Assembly (NCBI GenBank): GCA_964036045.1
Contig: OZ038379.1
Location: 182,705,022 to 182,769,021, forward strand
Source of the DNA: Eutreptiella sp. 'Long Island Sound 2002'
Taxonomy: Eukaryota > Euglenozoa > Euglenophyceae > Eutreptiales > Eutreptiaceae
Length of the DNA: 64,000 bases
Reading direction: 5' to 3'
Shown here: positions 32,401 to 42,934 of the stretch, one piece after another
Layout of the letters: each line of letters begins with the position of its first letter
Numbering within the stretch: the first letter of the stretch is position 1
Made by a program: the position numbers and the translations under genes
Notes under the pieces: generated by a model
Database searches by the model: none
What the model was told of the DNA's origin: nothing
What the model saw: the letters and a program-made list of their open reading frames with translations, nothing else

Positions 32401-32860
32401 AAGGGTGACATAGCCACTTTGCCCACAAGTGGGCCACTTTTGATTCTGCCCCCCGCTCTGAAGCGGAGGGGATCCCCGAGACGGCAGGGGTGACGTAGCC
32501 ACTTTGCCCACAAGTGGGCCACTTGTGATATTCCCCCCCGCTCTGCAGCGGTGGGGATCCCCGAGACGGCAGGGGTGACATAGCCACTTTGCCCACAAGT
32601 GGGCCACTTCTGATTTTCCCCCCCGCTTTGCACCGGTGGGGATCCCCGAGACGGCAGGGGTGACGTAGCCACTTTGCCCACAAGTGGGCCACTTCTGATT
32701 TTCCCCCCCGCTCTGCACCGGTGGGTATCCCCGAGACGGCAGGGGTGACATAGCCACTTTGCCCACAAGTGGGCCACTTCTGTTTTACCCCCCGCTCTGC
32801 AGCGCCGGGGATCCCCGAGACGGCAGGGGTGACGTAGCCACTTTGCCCACAAGTGAGCCA
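29401..32860. repeat. 85-bp satellite array, left block
   Basis: About 40 tandem monomers of 85 bp. Key words in order are GATCCCCGAGACGGCAGGGG, TGACRTAGCCACTTTGCCC, ACAAGTGGGCCACTTCTGAT and a CCGCTCTGCAGCGGTGGG-like end. GCCCACAAGTGGGC is a short hairpin and GGGGATCCCC a palindrome. The monomer lacks stop codons in all three minus-strand frames. Because 85 is not a multiple of three, overlapping minus-strand frames of up to about 300 codons result; these are not genes. A T-rich spacer (TTGCAATRTTTTT through TTATGTCTTCATKTTT) occurs at 29397-29450, again near 29930-29985 and once more at 35418-35477. Confidence 0.95.
30335..32120. repeat. Seven-monomer (595-bp) higher-order repeat, three copies
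   Basis: Within the 85-bp array, diagnostic variants repeat exactly every 595 bp. GATCCCTAAGACGGCAGGGG occurs near 30517, 31112 and 31707. The CACTATGAAGCGGAGG monomers and the TTGTGATATTCCCCCC monomer recur with the same spacing. 595 is seven times 85, so the array expanded in seven-monomer blocks, with very few differences between copies two and three. Confidence 0.88.
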
Positions 32861-35009
32861 CACTCAGACCCCCACTTGTAAAGGTTGTCCCAACTTCTGC
32901 ACGTGGTTACAAGGTTAACGTGACCGAGGCACAACGTGCCTAAAAAAAAAAGTATCTTTTTTTGCCACTTGGAAATATCTACTCTCCTGATGAGTGAACT
33001 CATTGCTCTACCATTCACTTTGTTTGTACGCCCAGGCACCTCATATGAGGAATTCTGGAATTCTGAGCATGTGCATATGTATGAAGTGCATTTCTCTATG
33101 CCTGTGAAGGAGAGAAACCTGATGCTCCAACACCGTTGGAATTTGAAACGTAGTGTTGAAAAAAAGTTGGCCGACAAGAACCGTGATCCTGAAATGTTGA
33201 ATGCTTTGCGCCAAGACATACAAAGGGAAATCAGGGAAGCATCCATGATACGACCTGTTCGTTCTGCCCTTTTGGTCGACCACAAAGGTGTGCCTTGTAC
33301 TGCACAACGTGCTGTACGTTTGCGCATTGAAACCCGTGCTGTACAAAAGGCAAATATAAAGGCAGCCGTCTTTTTGCCTGAGGATGACGATCTCCCCCCT
33401 GCTGAAGCATTGCAGCAACGCCGCAGACGCTTTCAAAAAATCCTGACAGAGGCCATAGGTGCTGGTGTGTATGCAAAAAAAAAAATTGTTAGCCTGGCCT
33501 CATATCCTGGCGTTGCTCACTCAGATCTTTACAGCAGTGAATTTCGATCCCATTGTCGTGCAGTCCTTGATGGATCTGCCATTGGCATGCCGATTGATCG
33601 GCGTTTGCATATCAGATGTGTCCCGAGGTACCAACAGTTGCATGGTTGTGACGGTCATTTTGATTTTCAGCTACGTCGCACTGCATGCAAGGATGTGCTC
33701 GGGCATTTGTGCAGTGCCGCAGACTACCCCTGTGCTCCATCGTTTGCCACGTGCAGCAGCCTGCCGCACAGCTCTGAGGACATCTGCCAATTCTTGGATG
33801 ATCCTGTGGTCGATTGCAACGGGCAGTTTCTGTCCTTTGATGCGGTTGAAGAAAAAAAAGGAGCGAAAAAAAAACTGTGCCGAAGTATCCACCTCCATCT
33901 GTGCTGTGCAAACGATTGTACGCTGAAACTGCCAACCCCAGTGATGCCCAGATGGCAGACCTTGCCACTGAATGCTTTGGCACACCATCCAGGGTCTCAG
34001 AGATTAAGAAATGGTTCTCCTTGAAGCGCAGTTTGCAGTTTGCAAAAGCTGAAGCTAAGTTGAAACGCCGATGTGGTGCTGTTACACCCTCTGTTTTAAG
34101 TGATGTAGAAAGGTTGTTGAGGCAAACACGGGGCCTGTTTGGCATGAACGGACAATGCACTGTTGCAAATCTGAAGTTGTTGCTTGGTAACCATGGATTA
34201 ACCACTTCAGGTCCGAAGGTTGAGTTGGTACAGCGTGTGCACAATAATATTGCTCGCATTCGTGAATCTCAAGGTTTGCAATCTGACGAGGCAATTGATA
34301 TGCCTGACGAAGAGGGAGATGCCAATGATGAAGGAGAAGATGATGAATTGATTTGCTTTGTTTGCTTGAAAGGTGATGTTTCGGATGACAATGACATTGT
34401 CATTTGCGATGGGGACCACTCTGAGCCACGTGGATGCCATCAATTGTGCTGCCAGCCCCCCTTGCAGACAATTCCTGATGGCCCTTGGTTCTGTCCTGAT
34501 TGCCAACAGGATGAGGCATCCGCGCCACCATCGCGCGGCACTGATGCGGATTATGTTCCTTCTATGACTACCGCGTCTTCCACTTCCAGCTCCAACTCTA
34601 GCTCCAGCTCATCAGGTAGCGAGTCCCCCAAGCAATAGTGACTCCAGCAGTGATTCCAGCGAGGACACAAGCTCTGATTCCAGCGACTCATCAGGGTCGG
34701 CTTCTGATTGAGACGCCAATCTCCAGGGTGCCATGGTTCGGCCTGGGTGGGGCGCTGCATGGCAGCCGGAACTGACCGGGGGTCATTGTACCCTTAAACA
34801 AAAGTACCACCCCCATTGGCACAAACCCCAAAAAACATGCTTCTGAGGCATCGACACACCACCCAAAAGTATCAGGAAGTACAAGGAACCCCCACTGTCC
34901 CCCGTTGTGAGCCTAGAAATCGTCCCGGCACGGCGACCAAGGAGGGGGGGGGGGGTTGGGAAAATGGGCTTCCGTGCCATCTCCCCCCCGCAAACCAATT
35001 TTCTTCCCG
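32861..35009 (+). mobile_element. 2.15-kb insertion splitting a satellite monomer
   Basis: The array stops in mid-monomer at AAGTGAGCCA (32860) and resumes at CCATTTCTGATTCTGCCC (35010). Intact monomers of the same variant elsewhere read GTGAGCCATTTCTGATTCTG, so the two halves belong to one monomer split by an insertion. The insert carries the homeodomain-like/SAP/PHD gene. No terminal inverted repeats, LTRs or convincing target duplication beyond 3-4 bp are visible, so the insertion mechanism is open. Confidence 0.7.
32990..34638 (+). CDS. Homeodomain-like, SAP and PHD-finger protein (one frame break)
   Basis: ATG 32990 or, if GTACGCCCAG is an acceptor, an exon from 33036, opens a frame encoding a charged region (KRSVEKKLADKNRDPE, ETRAVQKA, LPEDDDLPP) and a conserved PGV...EFR..CR..LDG...HGCDGHFDF block also present in the decayed copy at 41.4 kb. 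The frame then breaks at A8/A9 runs (33852-33859 and 33866-33874), where one base would restore it. The next frame (from about 33877) continues with a homeodomain-like helix pair (DAQMADLATECFG...SEIKKWFSLKRSLQ; the usual WFxN Asn is Ser), a SAP-like motif (TVANLKLLLGNHGLTTSGPK), an acidic linker, a PHD finger (CFVC...ICDG...CHQLCC...WFCPDC) and a Ser-rich tail to TAG 34638. Likely nuclear and DNA/chromatin-binding. Whether host gene or transposon protein is unresolved. Confidence 0.65.
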
Positions 35010-35604
35010 CCCATTTCTGATTCTGCCCACCACTATGAAGCGGAGGCGATCCCCGAGACGGCAGGGGTGACATAGCCACTTTGCCCACAAGTGGGCCACT
35101 GATGATTTCCCCCCCCGCTCTGCAGCGGTGGGGATCCCCGAGACGGCAGGGGTGACATAGCCACTTCGCCCACAAGTGGGCCACTTCTGATTTTGCTCCC
35201 CGCTCTGCAGCGGTGGGGATCTCCGAGACGGCAGGGGTGACGTAGCCACTTTGCCCACAAGTGGGCCACTTCTGATTTTGCCCCCCGCTCTGCACCGGTG
35301 GGGATCCCCGAGACGGCAGGGGTGACGTAGCCACTTTGCCCACAAGTGAGCCATTTCTGATTCTGCCCCCCACTATGAAGTTGTGGGGATCCCCGAGACG
35401 GCAGGGGTGACGTAGCCACAATGCTTGCAATGTTTTTCCCTTCGGGTTTTTTGGTGTTTTTTATGTCTTCATGTTTTCCCCCTGCTCTGAAGTGGTGGGG
35501 ATCCCCGAGACGGCAGGGGTGGCATAGCCACTTTGCCCACAAGTGGGCCACTTCTGATTTTGCCCCCCGCTCTGCAGCGGTGGGGATCCGTGACACGGCA
35601 GGGG
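35010..35604. repeat. 85-bp satellite array, right block
   Basis: Seven more monomers continue the array after the insertion, including a T-rich spacer copy (35418-35477). The last monomer runs out at GGCAGGGGTG, directly before a transposase-like frame. Confidence 0.92.
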
Positions 35605-35605
35605 T

Positions 35606-36250
35606 GTGCGATGGGTAGAAGCAATGGGCAGGGAGCTAACAATTGCTTTACAAATTTTGGATGCAGCCCTCAAACACCTACCCGAATACATTTCTGTTGA
35701 AGGAGACGCACAACGGAAGGCGAAGGCCGCTGAACTTCCGGCAGCCCTATCGAACAATCTTTTCAGGGTGTCAGCGGCTTTTTGTGCAGATGTTTTCACC
35801 ATCGTGTGTGCAGGCAGCAAACTTGTGCAGGCTAACCGAGGTGTAACCATCGATGCCGTGCGTGGTCTGGTGAATGTGATGTGCAGCCAACTTGCACATC
35901 TGCGCACACATGTTTTGGAGGGCGGGTGGGAGAGCCGACTGTGTGTTGACCCAGCGATCAGCCCTGTTCGTGGTAGCCGGGCATGCTTTCTCAACGTCCT
36001 CATTGCTGATCTGCAAGCGCGGTTCGCTCAGGGCAATTGGGGTAACAGTGACAGCCTGTCAAATTTCGCTGAGGCTAGCTCCTGTTCATGTGAGCGTGTG
36101 TTTAGTTACATGATTGAGGCAGATGCGGGCCAACCTACACACTTCATGAGTGATAATTTGCTTGTTCGTTGTAACGGTGAGGCTCCAGAGGACTGGTGCC
36201 CCGCAGCCGTGTTTAACGCATTCCGGGACGTTCCATTTCGACCCAGATAG
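35606..36250 (+). pseudogene. hAT-like transposase C-terminal fragment
   Basis: Open from the satellite edge to TAG 36248-36250. The key feature is the end: ASSCSCERVFSYM followed by MSDNLLVRCNGE, which fits the S/T-x-x-x-E-R-x-F-S and terminal helix pattern of the hAT dimerisation domain. Upstream is a helical region without the catalytic core. After the TAG the same frame remains open and protein-like (PWLDDCPLLHFEAFKDL), so the stop may be a later nonsense mutation. It differs clearly from the hAT at 25.6 kb. Confidence 0.55.
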
Positions 36251-36849
36251 CGCAAAGTAGACGTAGAGGAAAAACCATGGTTGGATGACTGCCCACTCCT
36301 TCATTTTGAGGCGTTCAAGGATCTTGCAGTCCCAATTGACAGCCCCACCCCTGACGTGACGGATGAAATGCGTGCTCTGTGGACTGTCTCACAGAGCAAC
36401 GACTCCAACCCCAATTGCGATGAGATTTGCGAGACATATGGCGTCATTGGGGATGCAGAAAGTGACGCTAGTGATGCTGATCAAGATGTAGATGCCCCCT
36501 CCCCTGCCGTTGAACCGATAGTCCAGCAAGATGTACACCCTGCCCCCCTCCCCCCCCCCAGCCAATGCACAGTCAGCAATCACCTGGTGTGGTACAGAAC
36601 TGGTCTACGCTGCAATGCAGCAAGCATGACATTGAACGATGTGGTTATGACCATGCGCCTGTGACACGGGGGCGTATGCGAACCCAGCTTCCGTTGCCTC
36701 ATGCCCCCCCCCCCCCCCAGGTTCAGCGCCCTACCAGTGACGGCAGTGCCAGAGTGCAGTTTCAATATGATGTGGACAGTGAGGTGTGCAAAGCCATGAA
36801 GCAAGGGACAATGATTGAGTGGACAATGGTTGAATTGAAGTCCATTTGA
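36251..36849 (+). pseudogene. Possible downstream exons of the 35.6-kb transposase-like gene
   Basis: 36251-36550 continues the upstream frame with an acidic, Asp/Pro-rich sequence. A poly-C tract ending CCCAG at 36720 could serve as an acceptor for 36721-36849, which encodes VQFQYDVDSEVCKAMKQGT and ends TGA. These are compositionally protein-like but match no known domain. Confidence 0.3.
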
Positions 36850-37067
36850 AGACTCCATAGTCTCTCAGTGCGCTGTACCAAGCCTGCATTGCTGGCCCGT
36901 CTGACCGCACACTTCTCGCAATTGTACCCTTGAACAACGGATGTGGGCATTTAAGGAGCCGGTGCGGCGTCCACACTGTGTTGTGCGTGTCTCTTAGTGC
37001 AGGGGCTTTGGTGAGGTAGGGCGTATTGGACACTTTGAGTTTTTTTTTTATGGCAACCCCTCTGCAG

Positions 37068-37632
37068 GGGTGACATAGGATTTCCTCCCTCCTTTGGGCC
37101 CCCGAGAAGGCAGGGGTGAGGCAGCCAATTCTGATTTCTTTTTCTCCCCGCGCTTGGCGCTCGGGGTCCACTGGACAGTGCACTGGGCAGAGCGAGTCTC
37201 TGTGTGCATTAATAGAGTATAGCCACCCGCCTGTTGCAATTCAAACAGATGGCGTAACAAGCTGCAACGATTGTCTGCCACAGCACATTGGCATCCACCA
37301 TGCAGGCCTCCAGCACAACATTTCCGCCCTCTTTTGGGCCCAGAGAAGGCAGGGGTGAGGTAGCCAAAACTGATTTCTTTTTGTCCCCGCGCTTGGCGTT
37401 GCGGACCCCCGAGAATGCAGGGGAGACCTAGCATTTCCGCCCTCTTTTGGGCCCCCGAGAAGGCAGGGTTGAGGCAGCCAATTCTGATTTCTTTTTTCTC
37501 CCTACGCTTGGCGTTGTGGGCCCCCGAGAATGCCGGGGTGACGTAGGATTTCAACCCTCTTTTGGGCCACCGAAAAGGCAGCGTTGAGGCAGCCAATTCT
37601 GATTTCTTTTTCTCCCCGCGCTTGGCTGTTGT
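37068..37632. repeat. Satellite-superfamily variant, long-unit type, with insertion
   Basis: About four units of the 114-bp type (TTTTGGGCCCCCGAGAAGGC, GAGGCAGCCAATTCTGATTT, CCCGCGCTTGGCG). A unique stretch at about 37162-37320 splits one unit after GCGCTTGGCG. The last unit runs into a TGCAGATAAAGGGGCTAGTT block that also occurs three times at 47.4 kb. Confidence 0.85.
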
Positions 37633-38010
37633 TGTGCCGCAATGCAGATAAAGGGGCTAGTTCGGGACATTGCAGTTTTAGAATAGTGGAAATTTGTTGG
37701 TTGTTAGTTGTTGGTTGTTGGTCAAAAGTAGGATTCATTTTCCACACTGTGCTTGAAAGTGCACTAATATTGTTTACAGTTGTTTTGCCCTTCTTGCATG
37801 CAAAAATAGTGGAACATGATGTACTCAAGGTTCCGTAAGAATATGGGTTATTGCATTGTGTTTGTCCACGTGTTTGTGCTCAAGGTGCTTGAACGTGCAC
37901 TAATATTGTTTACAATTTGGGTACCTTCCTTGCATGCAAACTGTCAGGGCGAAAGAAAAGTGGAACATCCTGTACTCAAGGTTTAGTAAGGATATGGGTT
38001 CTATGCAACT

Positions 38011-38990
38011 TCTATGCAAAGCTAGAGGTTGGGGCATCATCATGCAATTTGAGTTGTTGAAATCTGAAACAATGGCTAGGAGAAAGGGCATCGACCCAAC
38101 TTTGAGCGGTGAGATCTTCACCCCTATGTGTCCATATAACCCAAAATCAAGTTCTATGGAAAGGTAGAGGTTGGGGCATCATCATGCAATTTGAGTTGTT
38201 GAAATCCGAAACAATGGCCAGGAGAAAAAGGGCTGATAGGCGACCTAACTTTGAGGGGTGAGATCACCCCTATGTTTTGCAAAGCACGCCCCGTCCCTGG
38301 TCGTGAACCCTGGCCCTGAACCCTGATCCCTACGCTAGCCAATCAAGAAGACAGTCAACATCTGTTTTTGCGTCTGGGTCTGTCACCCATGATTGAGCCT
38401 TCGGATCGCCGTGCCGACTGCGCTGCAAAATAGTGCGGGCCATGGCAAGCATGACACTCACAAGGGACATCAACTGGTGATACATACAGGCCGAGAGGGG
38501 GTGTCACAGTTCCTGTCACTGTCACTGTGGTTGTCAGTGCCACCCCCCCCCCCCCCACCCAACAAAACTTCAGTTGCCTCCGCAACTTCAGTTTTGCAAA
38601 GCACGCCCCGTCCCTGGTCCTGAACCCTAGCCCTGAACCCTGATCCCTACCCTAGCCAATCAAGAAGGTAGTCAACATCTGTTTTTGTGTCTGGGATAAC
38701 CCTAAGGATCTCCCTAACAACGGATTCGAAGCCGGAGCAAAGCTGGAGGTTGGGGTATCATCATGCAATAGTAGTTGTTTAAATCTGAAACAATGGCTAG
38801 GAGAAAAAGGTGTGATAGTTGACCTAACTTTGAGGGGTGAGATCTTCACCCCTATATGTCCATATAACCCAAAATCAAGTTCTATGCAAAGCTGGAGGTT
38901 GGATTATCATCATGCAATTTGAGTTGTTGAAATCTGAAACAATGGCTAGGAGAAACAGGGCTGATAGTCGGCCTAATTTTGAGGTGGGAC
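38011..38990. repeat. Short repeats arranged as two mirrored pairs
   Basis: A roughly 120-145-bp repeat (AGGTTGGGGCATCATCATGC, GAGTTGTTGAAATC, CAATGGCTAGGAGAAA) occurs four times, near 38011, 38154, 38731 and 38880. A 100-bp repeat (GCAAAGCACGCCCCGTCCCT through CAACATCTGTTTTTG) follows pair one at 38277 and precedes pair two at 38594. All copies share one orientation, so a block was duplicated with rearranged order. Confidence 0.8.
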
Positions 38991-39092
38991 CTCTGGCACA
39001 TAGCCTGGCATGCGGAGGTGGGTACCAGCCGAGTTGGACATTATCCAAGGTTGGCCCACACTGGGTTTGAAGAGTCCGGCCCAATTTGAATA

Positions 39093-39635
39093 ATGTGCTG
39101 CACGTCGAAAGGCTCTAAAACAGGCAAGGGAAAATGTGCTGCCGAAGCAGCCCCTAACCCTAACCCAAATACTGCTTCCATTGGCATTATTCCTTCATCT
39201 GAGGGGGAGGGTAGTGCAGCTTCGTTTCAGGGACCCGATGTGCTTGCCACGGAACAACGTGTTCAGCCTGCTCGAAAAGCTAAGCTGATGTGTATCCCCA
39301 TTGTTGATAGTGACATTGAGCACCAACTGGAGGCACCTGGTAGCTGCAATAGCCGTGGCAGTAGCACCAGCAGCAGCAATGGTGATAGTAGTAGTGAAGC
39401 CCCCGCTGGGAACGACTCAGATAATATATCCGGTGGCTCTACTGTAAGTGCCAATGATTCTGATTCGTCCTCCTCACCGGGCAGCAACACAGAAACCCCA
39501 TCGCGAAGCAAGAAGTATCGCCGTGTGGTTGTACATAGTGGAAAGGAGGTTGTGGAGGTGGGCGCCATGTCCAGTGATGCATGTTCAGTACGTATGTTAA
39601 GCGAAGGAGAGTACAACGTTCACACTTCAAGTTGA
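39093..39635 (+). CDS. Hypothetical Ser/Asp-rich protein, 180 residues
   Basis: ATG 39093 to TGA 39635. The N-terminus is Cys/Lys-rich; the middle is a long Ser/Gly/Asn/Asp tract (typical of a disordered, possibly phosphorylated linker) and the end is KYRRVVVHSGKEVVEVGAM. CCTAACCCTAACCC inside is a two-unit telomere-like string. It resembles the acidic N-terminal parts of transposon proteins but has no catalytic domain. It may be an exon of a larger element. Confidence 0.35.
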   Translation: MCCTSKGSKTGKGKCAAEAAPNPNPNTASIGIIPSSEGEGSAASFQGPDVLATEQRVQPARKAKLMCIPIVDSDIEHQLEAPGSCNSRGSSTSSSNGDSSSEAPAGNDSDNISGGSTVSANDSDSSSSPGSNTETPSRSKKYRRVVVHSGKEVVEVGAMSSDACSVRMLSEGEYNVHTSS

Positions 39636-39739
39636 TAAGGAAGTTTATTCTTGCCTTTCTTTTGCATGTTTTTTTACACTGCCTAGGTACAATGGCATCT
39701 CCTATGGTGCGCAAGGATGTTGGATACACGCTGGGATGT

Positions 39740-39925
39740 TCTGAAAACGGCTTGGAAAAACGCTCGGAAGTTTTGGTCGCGAAAGCGGCTCAAAAAACGC
39801 AACCAATGTTGGCAGCGATGTCCCGGGGAAGTTGTCAAAATGCCCCGGAAATACGCTCGGAAGTTTTCGTTGCGAGAGCGGCTCCAAAATCGCAACCAAC
39901 ATCGGTAGCGATATCTTGGGGACTT
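39740..39925. repeat. About 95-bp tandem duplication
   Basis: ACGCTCGGAAGTTTTGGTCG with GCGGCTCAAAAAACGCAACC recurs one unit later as ACGCTCGGAAGTTTTCGTTG with GCGGCTCCAAAATCGCAACC. Two copies only. Confidence 0.75.
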
Positions 39926-40609
39926 TCCGGCCAAGATGCCTAGGGACGCCTGGAAGAAATTTTCCATGCTATGTTGCTTGCAATTTTTGAAATCCACCCT
40001 GCGACATGAGTCGGATTTGGTGAGCATACATGGGTGGCATTTTGAAAAATCCTAAGCAATATGAGTAGCATTTTCCATCCATTTTTCTTTACCTTCTATG
40101 CTGTGTGTCTCAGCGACATGTGCCCTCAATTGCAAGCCTGGTTGCCCCGGCACCCTCCCTCCCAATCTCTCGCGGCAGTCAGTCATGTGCCTCCGAGTGA
40201 ACCCCCCTTATCAACACCAAAGGGCACCCAAATGGCCAAAGCCCACCCAACACACCAAAGGCCACCCCAACACCAAAAGCTCCCCATGGACACCCAAAAA
40301 GGAGACTAGCAAAGGTGACACGCCCCAGTCAAGAAGCCCAGGCTACATCACACCTTCGACTATATAGTTCATACACCTTCTTGTCCTCATGCCTCTCATA
40401 GTGATTTCCCACTATTTGTCCCCTCTTTTGGGCCAGCATGTCGATCAGATTCTGCGCACCTAGTCACGTCGGGTTTTCAACTGGGGGATGGGGGGTCAAT
40501 AGAGCCCCCAAAATCCGGGGGTTGGGGGTTGGGAAAAGGGCTCAATTGACAATCACCATTCTTGCATGGAGAAGAGGCACCGCTTTGTCTCTTGTTCATG
40601 TCTCCCCAC

Positions 40610-41362
40610 TGTGGGGACCCCCGAGAACGCAGGGGTGATGTAGCGACTTCCGATTTTGTCCCCTATTGTGGAGACACCCAGGAACGCAGGGGTGATGTAG
40701 CAATTCCGCCCACTTTTGGGCCCGCGAGAAGGCAGGGGTGATGTAGCCATTTCGATCCTTCCCCACTATGGGGACCCCTGAGAAGGCAGGGGTGATGTAG
40801 CCACTTCCAATTTTGTCCCCTATTGTGGGGACCCCCGAGAATGCAGGGGCTGTGTAACAATTCCGCCTTTTTTTAGGCCCCCGAGAAGGTAGGGGTGAGG
40901 TAACGACTTCTGATTTTGTTCCCCCTTCTGGGGACCCTGAGAACACATGGGTTACGTAGCAATTCCGCCCACTTGTGGGCCCCCAAGAAGGTACAGGTGA
41001 GGTAGCTAGTTCTCATGTTGTCCCCTCTTTTTTTATGCCCCCGAGAAGGTAGGGGTGAGGTAACGACTTCTGATTTTGTTCCCCCTTCTGGGGACCCTGA
41101 GAACACATGGGTTACGTAGCAATTCCGCCCACTTGTGGGCCCCAAAGAAGGTAGAGGTGAGGTAGCTAGTTCTCATGTTGTCCCCTCTTTTTTTAGGCCC
41201 CCGAGAAGGTAGGGGTGAGGTAACGACTTCTGATTTTGTTCCCCCTTCTGGGGACCCCCCAGAACGCAGGGGTTACATACCAATTGCGCCCACTTGTGGG
41301 ACCCTGAGAACGGAGGCGTGATGTAGCGACTTCTGATTTTGTCCCCTCTTCTAGGGACCCCG
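40610..41362. repeat. Satellite-superfamily variant array
   Basis: Seven or so diverged units with GGGGACCCCCGAGAACGCAG, GTTACGTAGCAATTCCGCCC, ACTTGTGGGCCCCCAAGAAG and GACTTCTGATTTTGT. Two units of about 165-170 bp at 40900-41230 are nearly identical. The array ends at GGGACCCCGAGA, immediately before the decayed homeodomain-like/SAP/PHD copy. Confidence 0.9.
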
Positions 41363-41369
41363 AGACCGA

Positions 41370-42690
41370 TCCAAGCGATGAACGATTTGCACTTGGTGTT
41401 AGCTAGTGAGGAATGCGAACATTTTCGGTGTGGGGTGGAGTGGATGGTCGTTAGTGATGGGAGGTGGGATCACAATCCCGGTGGTGGGGAGGTGCAGTTG
41501 GCTCTCGCCCTCGATCATCTAGACTGCGAGTGTACCTTCACTATGTCGGTGTTGCGAGCCGCCCAGCTGTTGTCATGGAATGAGGCGAAGCGCCTAAGTG
41601 CCGCCGAGACTCGTGCAACGCAAAAGGCCTTGCTGCGGGAGGCCGTGTTGCCGGCAGAGGACAACACTCTCCCCCCAAGAAGCATTGGCTGCCCGTTGGC
41701 GGCATTTTCAACCCATTCTTGCTGTGCCGATGGCAAGAGGCTAGTATGCAAAGGAGAATATTCGCAGCTTTGTGTCTCACCCGGGGGTTGGCGGTTTGGA
41801 CACTAATGATCATGAGTTCCGTCTCATGTGTAGAGTGGCACTTGATGGGAACGAGGGAGACATCCCTCCGGAAACCCGGGCCTGCATTGTTCGTGCGTTG
41901 TGATACAAGCAATATCATGGTTGTTCGGATGGGCATGATGATTTCTAACTCCGTAGGAATGCTTGTTGGGCAAAGCTGAAAATGGGTCGGTTGTGCACAT
42001 GGATGACTATCCGTACACTTGCAATTGCTGCAAGTGTGCGTGTTGTGCAGGATTGGTTTGCTCAATGCCGCTTGCAACAATTTGCAAAAGTTGAGGAGCA
42101 CCTCAAATGGCGCTGTGGTATGGTTACCCCTAGAGTGAAGGGTGAGATGGAACGTTTGCTCTAGCAAGCACGTGGTTTTTTGGGTATGAATGGGCAATGC
42201 ACTGTTCCAAATTTGAAGCAGTTGTTGACTTATTTGGACTTGAGTGCCTGTGGCCCTAAGGTAGAGCTCATGCAACACGTGTTTAATCACACCGATTCCC
42301 TTCGTACGTACATGGGTCTACCTATGGACATTGCATCCGTGCCTGAGGAGCCCATGCCTGAGGACCCCGAAGGTGAAGATGAAGACAAATATACCTCCCT
42401 CGATCTACCTTTGCAAGAGGTTAGTATGATTGGAACTATTTAGGAACAAGCCCTGTTCTAACACAAATGAGACAACACAACCACTTCCAACATTGTTGCA
42501 ACATAGATGTCTGGCTTGTCACAACACTAGTGCTGCACTCATTCTATGTGCCGTGGAGATTGCAGCCCGTTGTCCAATAATGCATAATCTTTGTGTAATG
42601 AGGCTAGCCAGGCTTCACGGGCAACAGCAAAAAGGTGGGCTCTGGTGGATACAAAGCTGGAGGTCGTCTTTCACATTTGTTTCTTGACTT
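41370..42690 (+). pseudogene. Decayed paralogue of the homeodomain-like/SAP/PHD gene
   Basis: Four blocks align in order with the 33-34.6 kb gene but in shifting frames with stops. They are AETRATQKALLREAVLPAED (about 41605-41670); HPGV...EFR..CR.ALDG...YHGCSDGHDDF (about 41770-41950, with an internal TGA); VVQDWFAQCRLQQFAK with LGMNGQCTVPNLKQLL and GPKVELMQHV (about 42030-42290, TAG near 42162); and a PHD remnant CLACHN...LILC...MHNLC...GLWW (about 42508-42660). Conservation between the copies shows that this region was once a real protein family rather than chance reading frames. Confidence 0.7.
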
Positions 42691-42934
42691 CTTCTCTGGG
42701 CCAATAGTGCCTGCAATCGGCGAATCAAGTTTTGCATGCCATTTGCATTTGTGCCCCCCCGAAAATAGCACCATTATGGGGCTTTAGTTGGACTGGGGCA
42801 TGATGATTGTTTGTTGTTGCGGTCGGTTGCTTGTTTGGGGATGGGGCAGAGGCTTCTACCTCAGCAGTTCACATGTGGGCGTGCATTCCCTTCTGCTGTG
42901 TTCCACAATAGTGTTTTACTCTCCTGCTTGCACC

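Noticed and set aside
29401-32860. Many long minus-strand open frames (up to about 305 codons) with a repeated MAHLWAKWLRHPC motif
   Set aside because: They are generated by an 85-bp satellite with no stop codon in any minus-strand frame; the same motif rotates through all three frames, and no start or splice context is conserved.
29401-35604. CRISPR-like array
   Set aside because: There are no unique spacers; repeats are contiguous 85-bp monomers in a eukaryotic setting.
39150-39175. Interstitial telomere sequence
   Set aside because: Only about two CCCTAA units occur, within a plausible coding frame; too short to support a telomere relic.
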